Below are positions 33,174 to 43,358 of a DNA stretch of 64,000 bases, piece after piece. This DNA comes from Mermis nigrescens (taxonomy: Eukaryota > Nematoda > Enoplea > Mermithida > Mermithidae). The stretch covers positions 177,001 through 241,000 of the forward strand of contig JAVLUZ010000618.1 of NCBI GenBank assembly GCA_036768485.1, written 5' to 3'. The first letter of the stretch is position 1; every line of letters begins with the position of its first letter. The position numbers and the translations under genes are program-made. The notes under the pieces are model-generated. The model was not told where the DNA came from and did no database searches. It saw nothing but the letters and a program-made list of their open reading frames with translations.

Positions 33174-33667
33174 TACATGCACAGCATGGGAATTCTGGTG
33201 GGGGGGGGGTGAAATTATGAATCTCGTCGCTCAATTTGCGAGAACCATCAAATATTTCTTGAGGAGTCACTTTTTTATCCTTAAGTACGTTGGTAGCCAT
33301 TGATGTACAATACCTTTTTTGGACCCAAAAATGGTAGGTTCGCGTCAAAAACATTGTTTTTTAGCGTTTCTGATGATAAGAGTATAAAAAATGCAAAAAT
33401 GAAAAAATTACGAAAAAATCAAAAAAGTCGAACAAATTGAACAAAATATAGTCAAAACATGAGTGTGAGGGCGCAAAGCGCCGAAAATTTGGCTATTTTG
33501 AACAAATATACAGCTAAAAAACGCTCAAAAAAACAACTTTTCTACAACTTTTTCAAAATTTTTTTTTGTGAACTTTCGAAAAATCGCCAATTCTGGGGGA
33601 TGGAAAATTTTTGCGGAGAGTGAAAATTTGGGGGAGTTAAACCCCCCTCCCGCAAGATCATGTATGT
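33174..33667 (+). mobile_element. Rep-G copy 6, carrying an 88-bp insert
   Basis: Rep-G landmarks are CATGCACAGCATGGGAATTC, ATGGTAGGTTCGCGTC, module GGGCGCAAAGCGCCG and AAGATCATGTATG. Between GTGAAATTATGAA and TACCTTTTTTGGACCC lies an insert of about 88 bp absent from the other six copies. Read on the minus strand, it opens with ATG and 27 sense codons. Confidence 0.85.
33218..33306 (-). other. possible captured coding fragment inside Rep-G
   Basis: The insert in Rep-G copy 6 reads MATNVLKDKKVTPQEIFDG, then SRKLSDEI, on the minus strand from an ATG at about 33302. The composition is balanced (Lys, Asp, Glu, Gly) and quite unlike the AT-rich repeat. I do not recognise the parent protein. It may be a first-exon or 5' cDNA fragment picked up by the element. 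Confidence 0.5.
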
Positions 33668-33699
33668 GCCGGGGGATTAAGGCCCAAAGATTGGGTATT

Positions 33700-34062
33700 T
33701 TCACGCCAATTGAAAGTCGTCGGGATTAAAACTCTTAAGTGTCTAGAGATGGGAGGATGGCCTGCCTTGGGTGGGGCATTCCCAAACACCCAAAAATTCG
33801 ACGTTTCGCGTCATATATGGAGTATTTCCCATAACTTTAGCTCAAGCGCCACAGAAAAATGACAGTTTTTATAGCATTTTGAGTACCTATGAGAAACTTT
33901 TTCGAAAAATTGGAATTTTATGGTCATAATGGATAGATTACATATGTCGAAAAACGTCGAAAAATACCTTTTTTGAGAGCTATTCCAATGAATTTCCCAA
34001 AATATAGAGCAATTTATCATGGGTCCGCCCCCTCCCCTTGGCCGAGTCCTGGATACGGGCGT
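33700..34062 (-). mobile_element. Rep-J-like copy 2 (reverse)
   Basis: It ends CCTGGATACGGGCGTGC, the inverse of the Rep-J start. The body has AAAAATTCGACGTTTCGCG and repeated CGAAAAACGTCGAAAAAT-type words. The left end is uncertain. Confidence 0.55.
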
Positions 34063-34249
34063 GCTCTTTATTGATGCTTTTTCTTACATTGTTTTGGTCA
34101 TGCTTCATTTTTGAGAATGTTTGCACTAGGATCGCATATTATTTTATTTTTTATATATTTATTTATTTATTTAATTTTTCATTATATTATTTTATTTTAT
34201 TTTTTATTATGTTCTTTTATTTTATTTTCTATATATTCTTTCCGTTTAG
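34063..34249. repeat. (TTTA)n-type low-complexity tract
   Basis: The segment is almost pure T/A, with ATTTATTTATTTAATTTTTC-type runs. It ends in the TTTCCGTTTAG acceptor. An ORF here is an artefact of T-richness. Confidence 0.6.
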
Positions 34250-34361
34250 GGATTCGTGGAAGGAACATTTATTTGAAATAGATTTCGATCCAGACTCACC
34301 TATCGATCGGCTGGACGTGAAATTCGCCCTTCATCAAAATCACCTTTCTTCGGATGTGTGG
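34250..34361 (+). CDS. BIRC6: BIRC6 exon 16: beta-sandwich region
   Basis: DSWKEHLFEI matches human NSWDEHVFEL, and LDVKFALHQN matches HVDFKFVLNSN. The pattern fits a discoidin/CBM-like beta-sandwich. The first base completes GC+G (Ala) from exon 15. The exon ends in phase 0 at donor GTTAGT. The upstream in-frame ORF is the T-rich tract, not coding. Confidence 0.95.
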
Positions 34362-34439
34362 GTTAGTATTAGTAGTAGTACCTTAGTAATAAACGCTTTC
34401 AATCCGCCCTGCATTTTGCCTCCTAATTTATGATTTTAG

Positions 34440-34497
34440 GTTACGCTTCTTTGCCAAAATCCTGTTGGCGCGAATGAAAACTTCAGCTGGCAAAACC
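34440..34497 (+). CDS. BIRC6: BIRC6 exon 17
   Basis: A 58-bp exon after a 78-bp intron. VTLLCQNPVG matches human VTLLKNKAPG, continuing the beta-sandwich. The acceptor is GATTTTAG and the donor is GTAAGA. It ends in phase 1. Confidence 0.92.
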
Positions 34498-34542
34498 GTA
34501 AGATTTATACTTCGTAATCATCCCGTTTCCCATTAGTATTCC

Positions 34543-34707
34543 CAGGATCGTATCTCTGGTGGTGGGGGAGGGGGTATGGGGCGGGGGTCCGGACTCCCTC
34601 AAAATTCAGAAAAATCGGGGAAATAGGACTTTTAAACGTTATTTTGCGCTATTTTTGGCCTTTTTGGGCTTGATCCCCCCAAAAATTGGACGGCCAGCTA
34701 CGTGCCT
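34543..34707 (+). mobile_element. Rep-A copy 8
   Basis: The copy starts CAGGATCGTATCTCTG and ends TACGTGCCT (last G lost). Flanks AGTATTCC and AGTATGCT agree at six of eight bases. It lies 45 bp after the exon 17 donor. Confidence 0.85.
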
Positions 34708-34761
34708 AGTATGCTCTATTGTTGGAGAAATTAGTATATTCTATTCTCTGCCTTCACTGCT

Positions 34762-35112
34762 TACAGGGTGGTCCAAAAATAGGGTACTCAATGTTCGGAT
34801 CACAAGCATTGCTGCACTAGACATATTGCAGAAATGTAATAATTTTTTTGAAAGCAGAAATGTAGGGCCTCTAATTATGAATGTACAAGCTTTTTTGTTT
34901 CAATTTACTGAAAAAGTAACGTTTACAAAAGTGTAAATCAAAAATTGAATAACTAATATATTATAACTCATCTAAACTTTGCGATTTTGTTGCGCTACGT
35001 TTGTGCTTTCGAAAAAAAATTTACAATTTCGCATTATGTCAAATGCAGCTATATATGTATAGTTCTGATTGAAACATTTGGTGTACCCATTTTTTTGGGC
35101 TACCCTGTGCAT
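34762..35112. mobile_element. Rep-I copy 3
   Basis: The ends TACAGGGTGGTCCAAAAATA and TTTTTTTGGGCTACCCTGTG are inverted. The interior is shorter than in the other copies. Confidence 0.78.
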
Positions 35113-35181
35113 ACATTACATATGCCAATTTTTTGGAATTAACTTCTAATCCTTTTTGATCCATAAAACTTTCGTTTTTAG

Positions 35182-35343
35182 GAGACCCATTTCTCAGTGG
35201 AACTAGTGAATGTTCTGAGTTGAATGACGTGTTTGGCAAGAGCTACTTGTATCTTAATGCTCGTATTATTTTCGGGCCCGCCCGACTCGACGAATTTCTA
35301 AACTTTGGTCGCCTCGATGGATTGCTGCAGATAAATTGCTCAG
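35182..35343 (+). CDS. BIRC6: BIRC6 exon 18
   Basis: It opens RDPFLSG (human LCPFLED), continues GKSYLYLNARIIF (aligning with GPVWLASGLDL) and then FLNFGRLDGLLQINC. It is joined by C+GA (Arg). The donor CAG/GTTTTT is weak. AGATAAATTGCTCAGGTTTT is followed 24 bp later by the near copy AGATAAATTCGCTAGGTTTT, so a second, weaker GT lies close by. Confidence 0.87.
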
Positions 35344-35548
35344 GTTTTTATTTTGCTTAGATAAATTCGCTAGGTTTTGAGAAAGCAACGAGTGAAAGAA
35401 ATATTTTATATATATAGTTTATTATAGTTTATATACTTTATTCCATTCCAAACAGTCCTCTTTTCGCAATTCGTTTGAAAACGTAAAGAGGCTTCAAAAG
35501 TTGATCTAACGTACAACGACGCCGGGGATATTTTGTCAATCAAGAGCA
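35344..35548. other. intron, no gene
   Basis: AT-rich start, including the near-duplicate of the exon 18 end. Nothing else is seen. Confidence 0.4.
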
Positions 35549-35772
35549 TACGTGTAAGAAGGGAATGGGGGATCCCCATCCAAAGTTGGTCGTCCTGCCA
35601 ACCCCTCCTGATCCGAAAAAATTTTTGACCCCTTAATTAAAAAAATTGAATTTTTTGGCTGTTTTAGGCAATTTTTGGCTGTTTTTGGCTAAAAATTGAG
35701 GTCGCTTACCCCCCTCCCCCTAAAAATGGCCGGTGACTCCCTCCCATAATTTCAAGCCGTTATATGTATGAC
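35549..35772. mobile_element. Rep-C copy
   Basis: GAATGGGGGATCCCCATCC, GGCTGTTTTAGGC and GGCTAAAAATTGAGG, ending TTTCAAGCCGTTATATG. Confidence 0.72.
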
Positions 35773-36688
35773 CAAGGGGTAACAGGAATGCCTTTCTGTT
35801 AGCCTAGCATCACTGTAGCTTTGTTTTAATGAACTTTTAAGTGTATCGAAATTTTTGCGCGACTAGTGGAAATGGTCTGTTTGAAATGCAAATGTACAAC
35901 AAGAATTATAAAATAGAATATCTTTTATTTTGTGCTGTGTAAATGTGGCAAGTATTCCAATGATTCCATCGTTCATTGGTAAAAATTTTTGATATGGATG
36001 GATAGCCGATCATTGTTGGCAAGGTTTAACCGATCTGTTATTTTTGATCTAAAATGGAAGAAATAAAAAAAGGTTGAAAAAGTAAGTTTTCGCCCAGAAG
36101 TCGGCGACTTTTTGATTGGGAATCTTCTCTTTCCTGTTAGCAATTGTGTTCTGAATTTTGAGTCAAAGCTCGGTTCTTAAATGGAGATCATCAGTATTTC
36201 AGTGCTTGTTTGCAATTTCTTTCGAAGACTTTTTTGCATTATTTTTCATTACTAATCGAGTTAGATCATTATTCAGCTCTCAACTCTGACTCATATATAT
36301 GTATGCTCAAGCACCTTTGACCTTTAGTTCCTCTTAATCCTAAAATGCCCTTCTATTTTTAACTTTCTGCTCCGTAAAATTTGGAGAATTCCTTATTATT
36401 TGCGCAGCAGGATGGTGTTTATTCATCAATTTTTGCCTGAAAAACGTTTGTGTATTTTCATCCGGGCATTATTACATTGCTGCATAGGTTAGTATTTTTT
36501 GGCTGCTTCCTTTACTCGCAATTTTTCTCACTTAATGTGCCTCTAATGACCTAAAGCGCACTTTAATTTAGTTTTTCTTAAGTTGACACTAAACTGAAAC
36601 AAAAAGTCTGGGAGTCTAACCCTAACCCACTCCCACGTGCATATCTGATCGTAATATGTTACTCTAGTAAATATAATATTACTATATA
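35773..36688. other. intron, no gene
   Basis: About 0.9 kb without a recognised repeat or exon. Confidence 0.4.
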
Positions 36689-37448
36689 TACCGGTTGGTT
36701 AGCAACCTTTTGCTAGGGGGTCAGTGCTATAACTATAGGGCTTGGGATCAAACCAAATATACCATTAGATAGAGAATTTGAAACGGAATTTATTGATGCC
36801 AGATTAATAATCAGTGTGTCTATCACTTGTGCATGAAACAACTTTTAGAATGATCTGGGTATGAACACAAACCAATAAACAGACTACGTCGATTTTCAAG
36901 ACTTTTCCAAATATTTTCCGCGTTTTTGTGCGAAATTTCATATACATAATTATCGACCAGTCAGATTTTAGCTAGTATTTGAGCCTCGACTTCATCTTCA
37001 TGAATGGCCCAATAGTTTCGACGGCATTTAAGTTGAGTGAATTTCCGAGCTAAATATCGTTACCTCAGAATTCGACGTTTGATTGTTTCAAGAAATGTTG
37101 GGTTGCATTAATCCGCCTGCAAGGCGCCTTGTGAACAAAAACAGTCTGACCAACGACCAAATATTTTCCAGGCCCAAAATAGGACCTATGTATTTCATAT
37201 TGATATGAAACCTTGTACAGAAACGTGAAAAATATTTTGATAAGTATCGAAAATCGACATTTATTAATTGTGTTCATACCCCGATCGCTTTAAAACTATT
37301 TCTCTTGCCGGTCTTAAGCACACTGATTTTTAATTTAACATCAATAAATTGCGTTTTAAATTCTCTATCTAATGGTATATTTGGTTTGATCCCAAGTTCT
37401 ATAGTTATAGCACTAACCCCCTAGCAAAAGCTTATTAACCACCGTGTA
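36689..37448 (-). mobile_element. Tc1/mariner-like element with transposase remnant
   Basis: Inverted repeats of about 90 bp: the left one contains CTTTTGCTAGGGGGTCAG and ACCATTAGATAGAGAATTT, with the inverse at 37356-37448. It is flanked by TA. On the minus strand (about 36960-37270) a decayed transposase C-terminal part reads FVHKAPCRRINATQHFLKQS, followed after a frame break by SLNLNAVETI, resembling the DNAPCH...FL and SPDLNPIE blocks of Tc1-type transposases. The catalytic Asp is replaced and stops are present, so it is dead. Confidence 0.82.
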
Positions 37449-37526
37449 CTATATATGATTATAATATTATTATATTACTATAGATTAACATATTATTCTA
37501 ATACATATATTTTTTTGCTTTTACAG

Positions 37527-37630
37527 AATATACATCCGCAGGTAGACAAAAGTTTTTCCTTCATCTTTATGCTGCGCTCGATACGAAACCTGACACGGTT
37601 GGAGATGCTACGAAGAGCAATATAAAAGTG
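37527..37630 (+). CDS. BIRC6: BIRC6 exon 19
   Basis: AGRQKFFLHLYAAL matches human GGKYRSFLIHVKAV, the last strands of the first beta-sandwich. It is joined by G+AA (Glu). The donor GTACAT at 37631 was chosen because it gives phase 0, as exon 20 needs. The acceptor is TTTTACAG. Confidence 0.87.
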
Positions 37631-37658
37631 GTACATGCTGCTATTCGTGCCATTTGGT

Positions 37659-37828
37659 CGGGCACGTATCTCTGGGGGAATGGAGGGGGATCGGACCCCC
37701 AAATTCAGAAAAATCGGAAGAATAGGACTTTTAAAACGTTATTTATGCTATTTTTGGCCTTTTTGGGCTTAGTCCCCCCAAAAAATTGGTGTTGGTAACC
37801 CAAAATAGGACGGCCAGCTACGGGCCTG
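37659..37828 (+). mobile_element. Rep-A copy 9
   Basis: The copy starts CGGGCACGTATCTCTG and ends AGCTACGGGCCTG. No clean 8-bp duplication: GCTATTCT follows it, and GCTATTCG occurs about 20 bp upstream, so a few bases may have been added at the junction. It lies 28 bp after the exon 19 donor. Confidence 0.88.
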
Positions 37829-38171
37829 GCTATTCTGTTAAATATTCAATGAGTGTCATGTTCACAAGGGATAGTAATCGAAGTATGTATCAGAAGGCAA
37901 TTTCTCGATCCTTTAAAGTCGTTGGTAAATTTTTTAATTTTTAACTTTTCGTTTCTGAAAAACTAAGTGAAATAAAAAAAAAACGCAAAATTGATTTTTC
38001 AAAGAAATCGGGCCAAACCAATTAAACTCGACAAGATTTTGAGTAGGTCTTTTTGAGTGGAACGTATCCGTACCCGACTTCCCCTATGAGATTGACGTAC
38101 ATGCTTTTAGGTTGATATAGTTATTTTTTCATTTCTATATGAAATAATGTTAGTATATAATATTTTGTGTT
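37829..38171. other. intron, no gene
   Basis: No repeat family or exon recognised. Confidence 0.4.
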
Positions 38172-38506
38172 CCTTAAACGACCGAAATGGTCAAAGTAGC
38201 TAAAAACGGTCTTTTCGTGGTAATATCGCATTTTTAAAGCATTTTAAGTCCACTTTGACTGCATTATGTCACTTTTGAACTGAAAACGCAGAAATCGATC
38301 AATTTTTGCGCTTTTTTTTAGTAGAAACAACACAAAAATACTAATTCGGCGCTAAATTTTTTCTGGCATTTTCAAAGCTTTTGATCTCATAAGTGATTCA
38401 AAGAAAACGTTCTATCGGCTCAAAATCGCTAGACGATACCTGTCTGCCTGACCCTCCGCCGCGGTAAGGGGGGGTAACACCCTCCACCCCCTCTGTGCAT
38501 GTATAT
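38172..38506 (+). mobile_element. Rep-E copy 2, left end missing
   Basis: TGGTAATATCGCATTTTTAA, AAGTCCACTTTGACTGCATT, a deleted hairpin module (only CGGCGC at 38347) and CCTCTGTGCATGTAT at the end. Confidence 0.75.
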
Positions 38507-38664
38507 TGTACATTTACATATGTAGTAGGCGTTCGATTTCCCTAATTATTTCACATGATCATAATTAAGTACTGATCGATTACACACTTTAAATTTTATT
38601 TACATACATGGTATGTACACACATGCTGCTTATACCTATGATAAACGCTTCTGGGTCATTTCAG

Positions 38665-38798
38665 GACATCGATAATACCAGCAGGTATTCAGGAATCCCG
38701 TCGATGGTTAGCTCGAAGAAATTCCCGCATCCAAAAAGTGGGCCGTATGAAATGCCGAAGGATCCTTGGTCAAAAGCTTTTGCACCTTTGCCTCATAA
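38665..38798 (+). CDS. BIRC6: BIRC6 exon 20
   Basis: Phase 0 in, phase 2 out, acceptor CATTTCAG, donor GTAAGC. It encodes a polar Ser/Lys/Pro-rich linker (KKFPHPKSGPYEMPKDPW). I see no clear human match. It falls where human has the variable KVAAGKEKSSN stretch. Support comes from phase and splice sites. Confidence 0.75.
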
Positions 38799-39161
38799 GT
38801 AAGCAAGCACAATTCATGCATATCATTTGAGACCTAATTTAATTATGTACATTCATAAAAATTTTCAGGCGGACCCAGTGGCGGATCTAGGATTTTCATA
38901 AGAGGGGGCGGTATCCCAATTTTTCCAAGAATAGCCAAAAATAGGTCCAAAAAATTTGCCCTTAACGCGCGAGATAGCATTTTTCGGTGTTTTTACATTT
39001 CACACCTTTACATAAAATCACATGACGCAATATTTTTCTTAAGATTTTAAAATTTTTGACAATTTTGTGCGAAAAAATTATTAAATTTTTATAACTTTAG
39101 CAAAAATCGGGCGCGGAGCGCCTGAAAATTTGTGAAATTAAGGCGGATAGACGTCTAGAAG

Positions 39162-40281
39162 TACGAGGGTTGTTAATTAAGTTCGTTTTATCTGTCTAAT
39201 AACTTTTTTCTATCAGACTTATCAACACGCGCTTTTTTGCTCGTTATTCTGCAACTTCTGCTTTACAACTCTGAACTCATCATTTCTTACTAATACTAAT
39301 ACTTTATTCGGAAAAACAAGGGTAAAACAAAAGTCGCAAGGAAAATAAAATAAAATGCGAAATGTCATGGACACACAGGCAAATAGATTGCGCTCACGTG
39401 TCTTTTTTCCGCTTTCCAGTAAAATAATTATGTTTTATCATAGATTAAAAATTGATTGAAAATAGCCCTAAACTAACCCTAAAAAAGACGCCGAGTGGTT
39501 AACAGTTAATCCTACGAATCGCAAGGTTCTAGGTCCGAATCCACGTTGACGCAGTTCTTTTCGGCAGGCCAACCCAGCCTTTCATCCCTCCGGGGTCGAT
39601 AAATGGGAAGCTGCACTTGTGTGGCGGATGGTAACAGCGTTCTGCGCAGTCACACTAGCCCCGTGACCCAGACTCGGTCTAATCAGACACGCTGGCCTAG
39701 GCTGTGTATCGGGAAAAATAGGCACCCGCACCTACAGCAGAGGTGAATCAAGTAACTTCTTGCTACGGGATTTTACCATTTTACCAAACAGAAGGTCCCA
39801 TGACTTCATTCTTCAAGGAAAAAGATAAACATTTCAGCTGAGAGTATCTAACGTTGTAAAGCACTTTTTAGAATGTTTTTGTTCATAAAACGTGCATTTG
39901 TGATGAAGCAAATTTTTTGTCAAAATCAGCAAAAAATTGAGTTTTTTACAAAAAATGCATCAATACAAAGAGAAATTTAATCACAATGGGATTTTAGGTA
40001 GTGCATCAATGAGTGTCATAAACTGTCTTTGTTTTACCGAAATTTTGAGATCAAATGCTAATCAGTGCCCAAGCTGCGACAAGATAAAAGTCGTTTTTCT
40101 TAACCAAAGAAGTGAGGTATTTTAAAAAATTTTTCTAGAGAAGGCGAAAAAAATAGAAAAAAATGGTAACTCTAGTAATGTAAAGCAGAAGTTGCGTCAC
40201 CATATGCAAAAAACCACATGTTCATATCTCTTATAGAGAAAAAGTTATTAGACAGCTTAATTAATTATACCCTCGTATAAT
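39162..40281. mobile_element. mariner-like inverted-repeat element nested in Rep-F
   Basis: The left end TACGAGGGTTGTTAATTAAG and the inverse of the right end TACGAGGGTATAATTAATTA share an inverted arm of about 90 bp, including CTGTCTAATAACTTTTT and GCAACTTCTGCTTTACA. It is bounded by TA. The uninterrupted target is visible in the Rep-F copy at about 50060-50090. No transposase is recognised. Confidence 0.85.
39486..39790 (+). mobile_element. tRNA-derived SINE nested in the mariner-like element
   Basis: ACGCCGAGTGGTTAA resembles a tRNA(Ser/Leu) A box. GGTCCGAATCC at 39532-39542 fits the B box GGTTCGANNCC with one change, and the spacing is tRNA-like. It is followed by CTTTCATCCCTCCGGGGTCG and a GC-rich body of about 200 bp, unlike the AT-rich surroundings. 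The 3' end is set at the ATTTTACCATTTTACC repeat. Confidence 0.72.
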
Positions 40282-40761
40282 TATCTGCTTGATTTCCTGT
40301 ATTTATAGCGTTTGATGCGAAACATCGGAATTTTCAATTGAAAATGACGAAAACCATGCAAAAATAGCTGTTTCTGCTGTTAAAATTGCTTTGAAAGCTA
40401 CATGAAGTGAAAATGGCTTCCAGGTCGCCAAGAAAGTTAATAAATGTCATAAACAGGTATCATCCGGCGTGGAGCGCCGGAAAAATTTGAAAAATTATGG
40501 TCACTGACGGCTAGAAATCATTGCAAATTGCAAATCTATTCTTTATCTCGCCGAATTTTTTTGGCCAATGGGGAGGCGGCTGCCCCCTCCCTTAAATCCG
40601 CCCCTGGGCGGACCTTATAATAATGTTGCTATGTAGAAAATAATTCTAGCGCATTAATATTATCTGTTATCGTTACAATCAATGAATGGAATCGGGTCAT
40701 AATATTTTCATGGCATTTTGTCGTGGTAGTGGGCGAAAGTGGATTTTTTTACCATTTCCAG

Positions 40762-40917
40762 TTCATTTATATTTAAGTACATTGCACACCACATTGATTC
40801 GATCGACTGTTTTTGTTCATTAAGGCCTTTAACTGTCAAGAATAGAAAGGGCTGCAATGTAGTTTCGGAACTTGCTTTCATAGCGTGGAGGCCTAAACAA
40901 CTATCAAGGCAAGACGA
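40762..40917 (+). CDS. BIRC6: BIRC6 exon 21 (5' end uncertain)
   Basis: It ends SELAFIAWRPKQLSRQD at donor GTAAGT, phase 2. Two acceptors keep phase: TTTCCAG before 40762 and CATTAAG before 40825. The former has the better pyrimidine tract and is used here. PLTVKNRKGCNVVSELAF may correspond to the human LLQEVSVTIRRF region, but similarity is weak. Confidence 0.72.
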
Positions 40918-40950
40918 GTAAGTTGGCTAATTTAATGGCAGTTGTTCATG

Positions 40951-41371
40951 ATCATAGGTGCACATGGTCAGGGTCGGCAGGGGGGGTAAAATCCCAAAAA
41001 TTCAAAACAGTTAATCTGACGTTCACGATTTTTTTGCTGTTTTAACGATCAGAATGGTCAAAATAGCCTGTGAAACGTTTTTTGGTGGTAATATCGCATT
41101 CTGAAAGCATTTTTAGTCCATTTTGACTGCATTATATCACTTTTAACACTAAAAAATGCAAAAATTTATCAATTTTGGGCGATTTTTGAGTAAAAAGTAC
41201 CTTAAAGTACTAATGTGGCGCGAAGCGCCGGGAAAATTTTTACGTTTTTACTGCTTTTGACCTCAAAGATGATGCAAAAAACGTTCCACTAGCTCGAAAT
41301 TGCTAGACAGGACCTGTCCGGCTGACCCTTCAGAAGGGAGGGATAATACCCTCTTTATGTATGTGCATGAT
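40951..41371 (+). mobile_element. Rep-E copy 3
   Basis: Full-length: CATAGGTGCACATGGTCAGG, GGTAATATCGCATTCTGAAA, module GTGGCGCGAAGCGCCGG at about 41217, ending ATGTATGTGCATGATC. CATGATCA is present at both edges. It lies 33 bp after the exon 21 donor. Confidence 0.87.
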
Positions 41372-41820
41372 CAATTTGAAATTCAGCAAATTTGAATTTC
41401 TACTTATTTTCAAGTTAAGTTAAGATATCCTCTCAAAGTTTTCGTATTCTTGGCTGCAAACTAAGATTAAGGGTCGGTCATTTCCTTTTCATTTTTCATT
41501 TTTGCTGATCTGTCAATCTCATATTTTATATACAAATACGACTGTGTACATATGTGTGTAAATGCATCATATTCCGTAGGTAGCTAGCTATGTACATATG
41601 AAAAAGTGCAGACACGCGGCCTCTTAAAATATGATCTTTAGTATGCACAGGGACTGAAAAACTTTACAAATTGCATAAATGATCGATAAAGTAATAAAAT
41701 AAATAAAATAAAAAAAATTGAAAATGTTTCGTAGAATAAAAATAATATGAAATAAATGTTTTTCCCTGCAGTATTTAGTGATGCGTGCATTTTGTTATAA
41801 AAATATAGGTTGTCTTGCAG
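41372..41820. other. intron, no gene
   Basis: AT-rich with an AAATAAAATAAAATAAA tract near 41690, then the TTGTCTTGCAG acceptor. Confidence 0.4.
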
Positions 41821-41976
41821 TAGGACCCGTGCGGCATTGTTGAGGTCTAACGAGTTGCGCATTCGGATGATCAAAGCCCTGTGCGATGTTGAAGTAAGCT
41901 CTTCCGACGAAGCGCTTTCGGCTGCCATATTTGATATTTTATGTTACGTCATCAATAACGGACGCTTGACGGATGG
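41821..41976 (+). CDS. BIRC6: BIRC6 exon 22: helical repeat region
   Basis: ELRIRMIKALCD aligns with human EFHEKLVNTLCR, and AAIFDILCYVINNGRL aligns with SLVLDTLCWLAGVHSN. It is joined by GA+T (Asp), with donor GTGAGT and phase-2 end. It is the first clear piece of the alpha-helical (armadillo-like) part. Confidence 0.93.
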
Positions 41977-42288
41977 GTGAGTTGATTCTGAATTCGTTTG
42001 GCACTTACATGTGTACATATGCACCCAGGGGCCCCGCACCACCTCTGAGACTTATATATCTCCTTTCAATGCTGTTGTTACATGATACATTGCTGAAAGA
42101 AATGCCTGCTGCGCATACATAGTGAGTAATCAGCAGGAATGAGTCTGGATTGAGCTTCATATCAGGGATTTACGGTCTGGTCGCTTCAGTTAAAATGCTG
42201 TGGTATACATGATATGCTACTGTTGTGGTGTAATTTTGTATCTAGTTTTAGACGGAAAACACCTGAATTCATTGATGCTGAATTAAGG
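41977..42288. other. intron, no gene
   Basis: Nothing recognised before the element that starts at 42289. Confidence 0.4.
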
Positions 42289-42600
42289 TTGCCGGTGTCA
42301 CACTTTAAAGTGTCCGGCACCTTAAGGTGTCCGGCCGGACACTTTAAGGTAACTTTAAGTGTCCGGGTTTACCTTAAAGTGTCCGGGCCACGATAACGTG
42401 CTTAAAAGCGAGAAAAAATGTATTGAAATATTGGGATAGAGTGGGCATCATACGTAGACGTGAAAGAATAGGGTTTGAACCCCTAAAATCCAAAGTCTCC
42501 CCAAATTGGTAGTTCCGTAGAATTGAATAATTTAGCGTTTTTTGCACTTATGCTCCATCTGACTGCCAGAATTTGGCCCACTGCCCATGCAAAGCAGCAG

Positions 42601-42830
42601 GCATTTAGCAGACCAAAGTGTTGGGTGGGGGTTCGCCGACCATTAGGGGGAGTGCGCGAACTTCAATATTTATTCAAAAATTGAAAGAATGCACCTAAAG
42701 TGGCTAGAAATCGCGAGTTTTTGCACAAAATCGGGGAGAGGGGAATAAACAATTTATGTTCATTTATATTTATATTTTTACATTTACGACTTCGGTTATG
42801 GGAATCTCCACCCCCTTGTTACATGTATGA
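42601..42830. mobile_element. Rep-C copy
   Basis: GTTGGGTGGGGGTTCGCCGA, then CGGGGAGAGGGGAAT, ending CACCCCCTTGTTACATGTAT. It is nested in the 42289-43363 element and diverged. Confidence 0.65.
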
Positions 42831-43285
42831 ATGGTAGCATGGTAGGCAATATATAAAATGAAGTCTTAGCATGTCTTTTTAGAATCATGAGTGAATGGAA
42901 CCGTGTGCAGTTTAAATTCACAACATTTATGACTGAAATTCGTAAATATCGTCGATTGTTCCTCACGAAATTTATTTTTATAATCGATTTTATCTCCAAG
43001 TTCGCTAAACGACGCCACTGACGATGCAACGAATTCTTCGTAATGCATCGGCTTGCTTGTATATATGTACCTCAATACATTGTACAAGGTACGCATATAT
43101 GTACATGCCTATTTACCTAATTGTACAGCGAGCGATATGCGTGGGCGTATATGCGTACGTATACTCAGCGTAACCCAGACTCTTTAAGGCAGAGCCGGAC
43201 ACTTTAAGGTGCCTTAAAATGTCCGGCCGGACACTTTAAGGCACGGACACTTTAACTTGAAAAAAACACTTTAACTTTAACACTT

Positions 43286-43287
<2 letters not shown>

Positions 43288-43357
<70 letters not shown>
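43288..43357. repeat. (AC)35 microsatellite
   Basis: Seventy uninterrupted bases of AC, directly before CCGGCAA. Confidence 0.98.

Positions 43358-43358
<1 letters not shown>

Larger units (their letters stand above)
38876..40606 (+). mobile_element. Rep-F copy 2 (hAT-like), interrupted by a mariner-like element
   Basis: The ends are CAGTGGCGGATCTAGG and TTAAATCCGCCCCTG. GGCGGACC occurs at 38868-38875 and 40607-40614, an exact 8-bp duplication. It contains modules GGCGCGGAGCGCC (about 39109) and GGCGTGGAGCGCC (about 40474). About 1.1 kb of its length is a nested insertion. Without it the element is about 610 bp, like the copy at 49707. Confidence 0.93.

Noticed and set aside
33025..33354. 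109-codon minus-strand ORF as a gene
   Set aside because: Most of it is Rep-G sequence. Only the 27-codon insert is coding-like, so that part is reported separately.
34038..34433. 131-codon ORF as a whole
   Set aside because: The first half is a T-rich tract giving Phe/Tyr/Ile runs. Only 34250-34361 is exon.
39487..39560. Functional tRNA gene
   Set aside because: A and B boxes are tRNA-like but no cloverleaf acceptor stem closes, and the sequence continues into a SINE-type body.
43288..43357. CRISPR-like or satellite array
   Set aside because: It is a plain AC dinucleotide run without spacers, in a eukaryotic intron.
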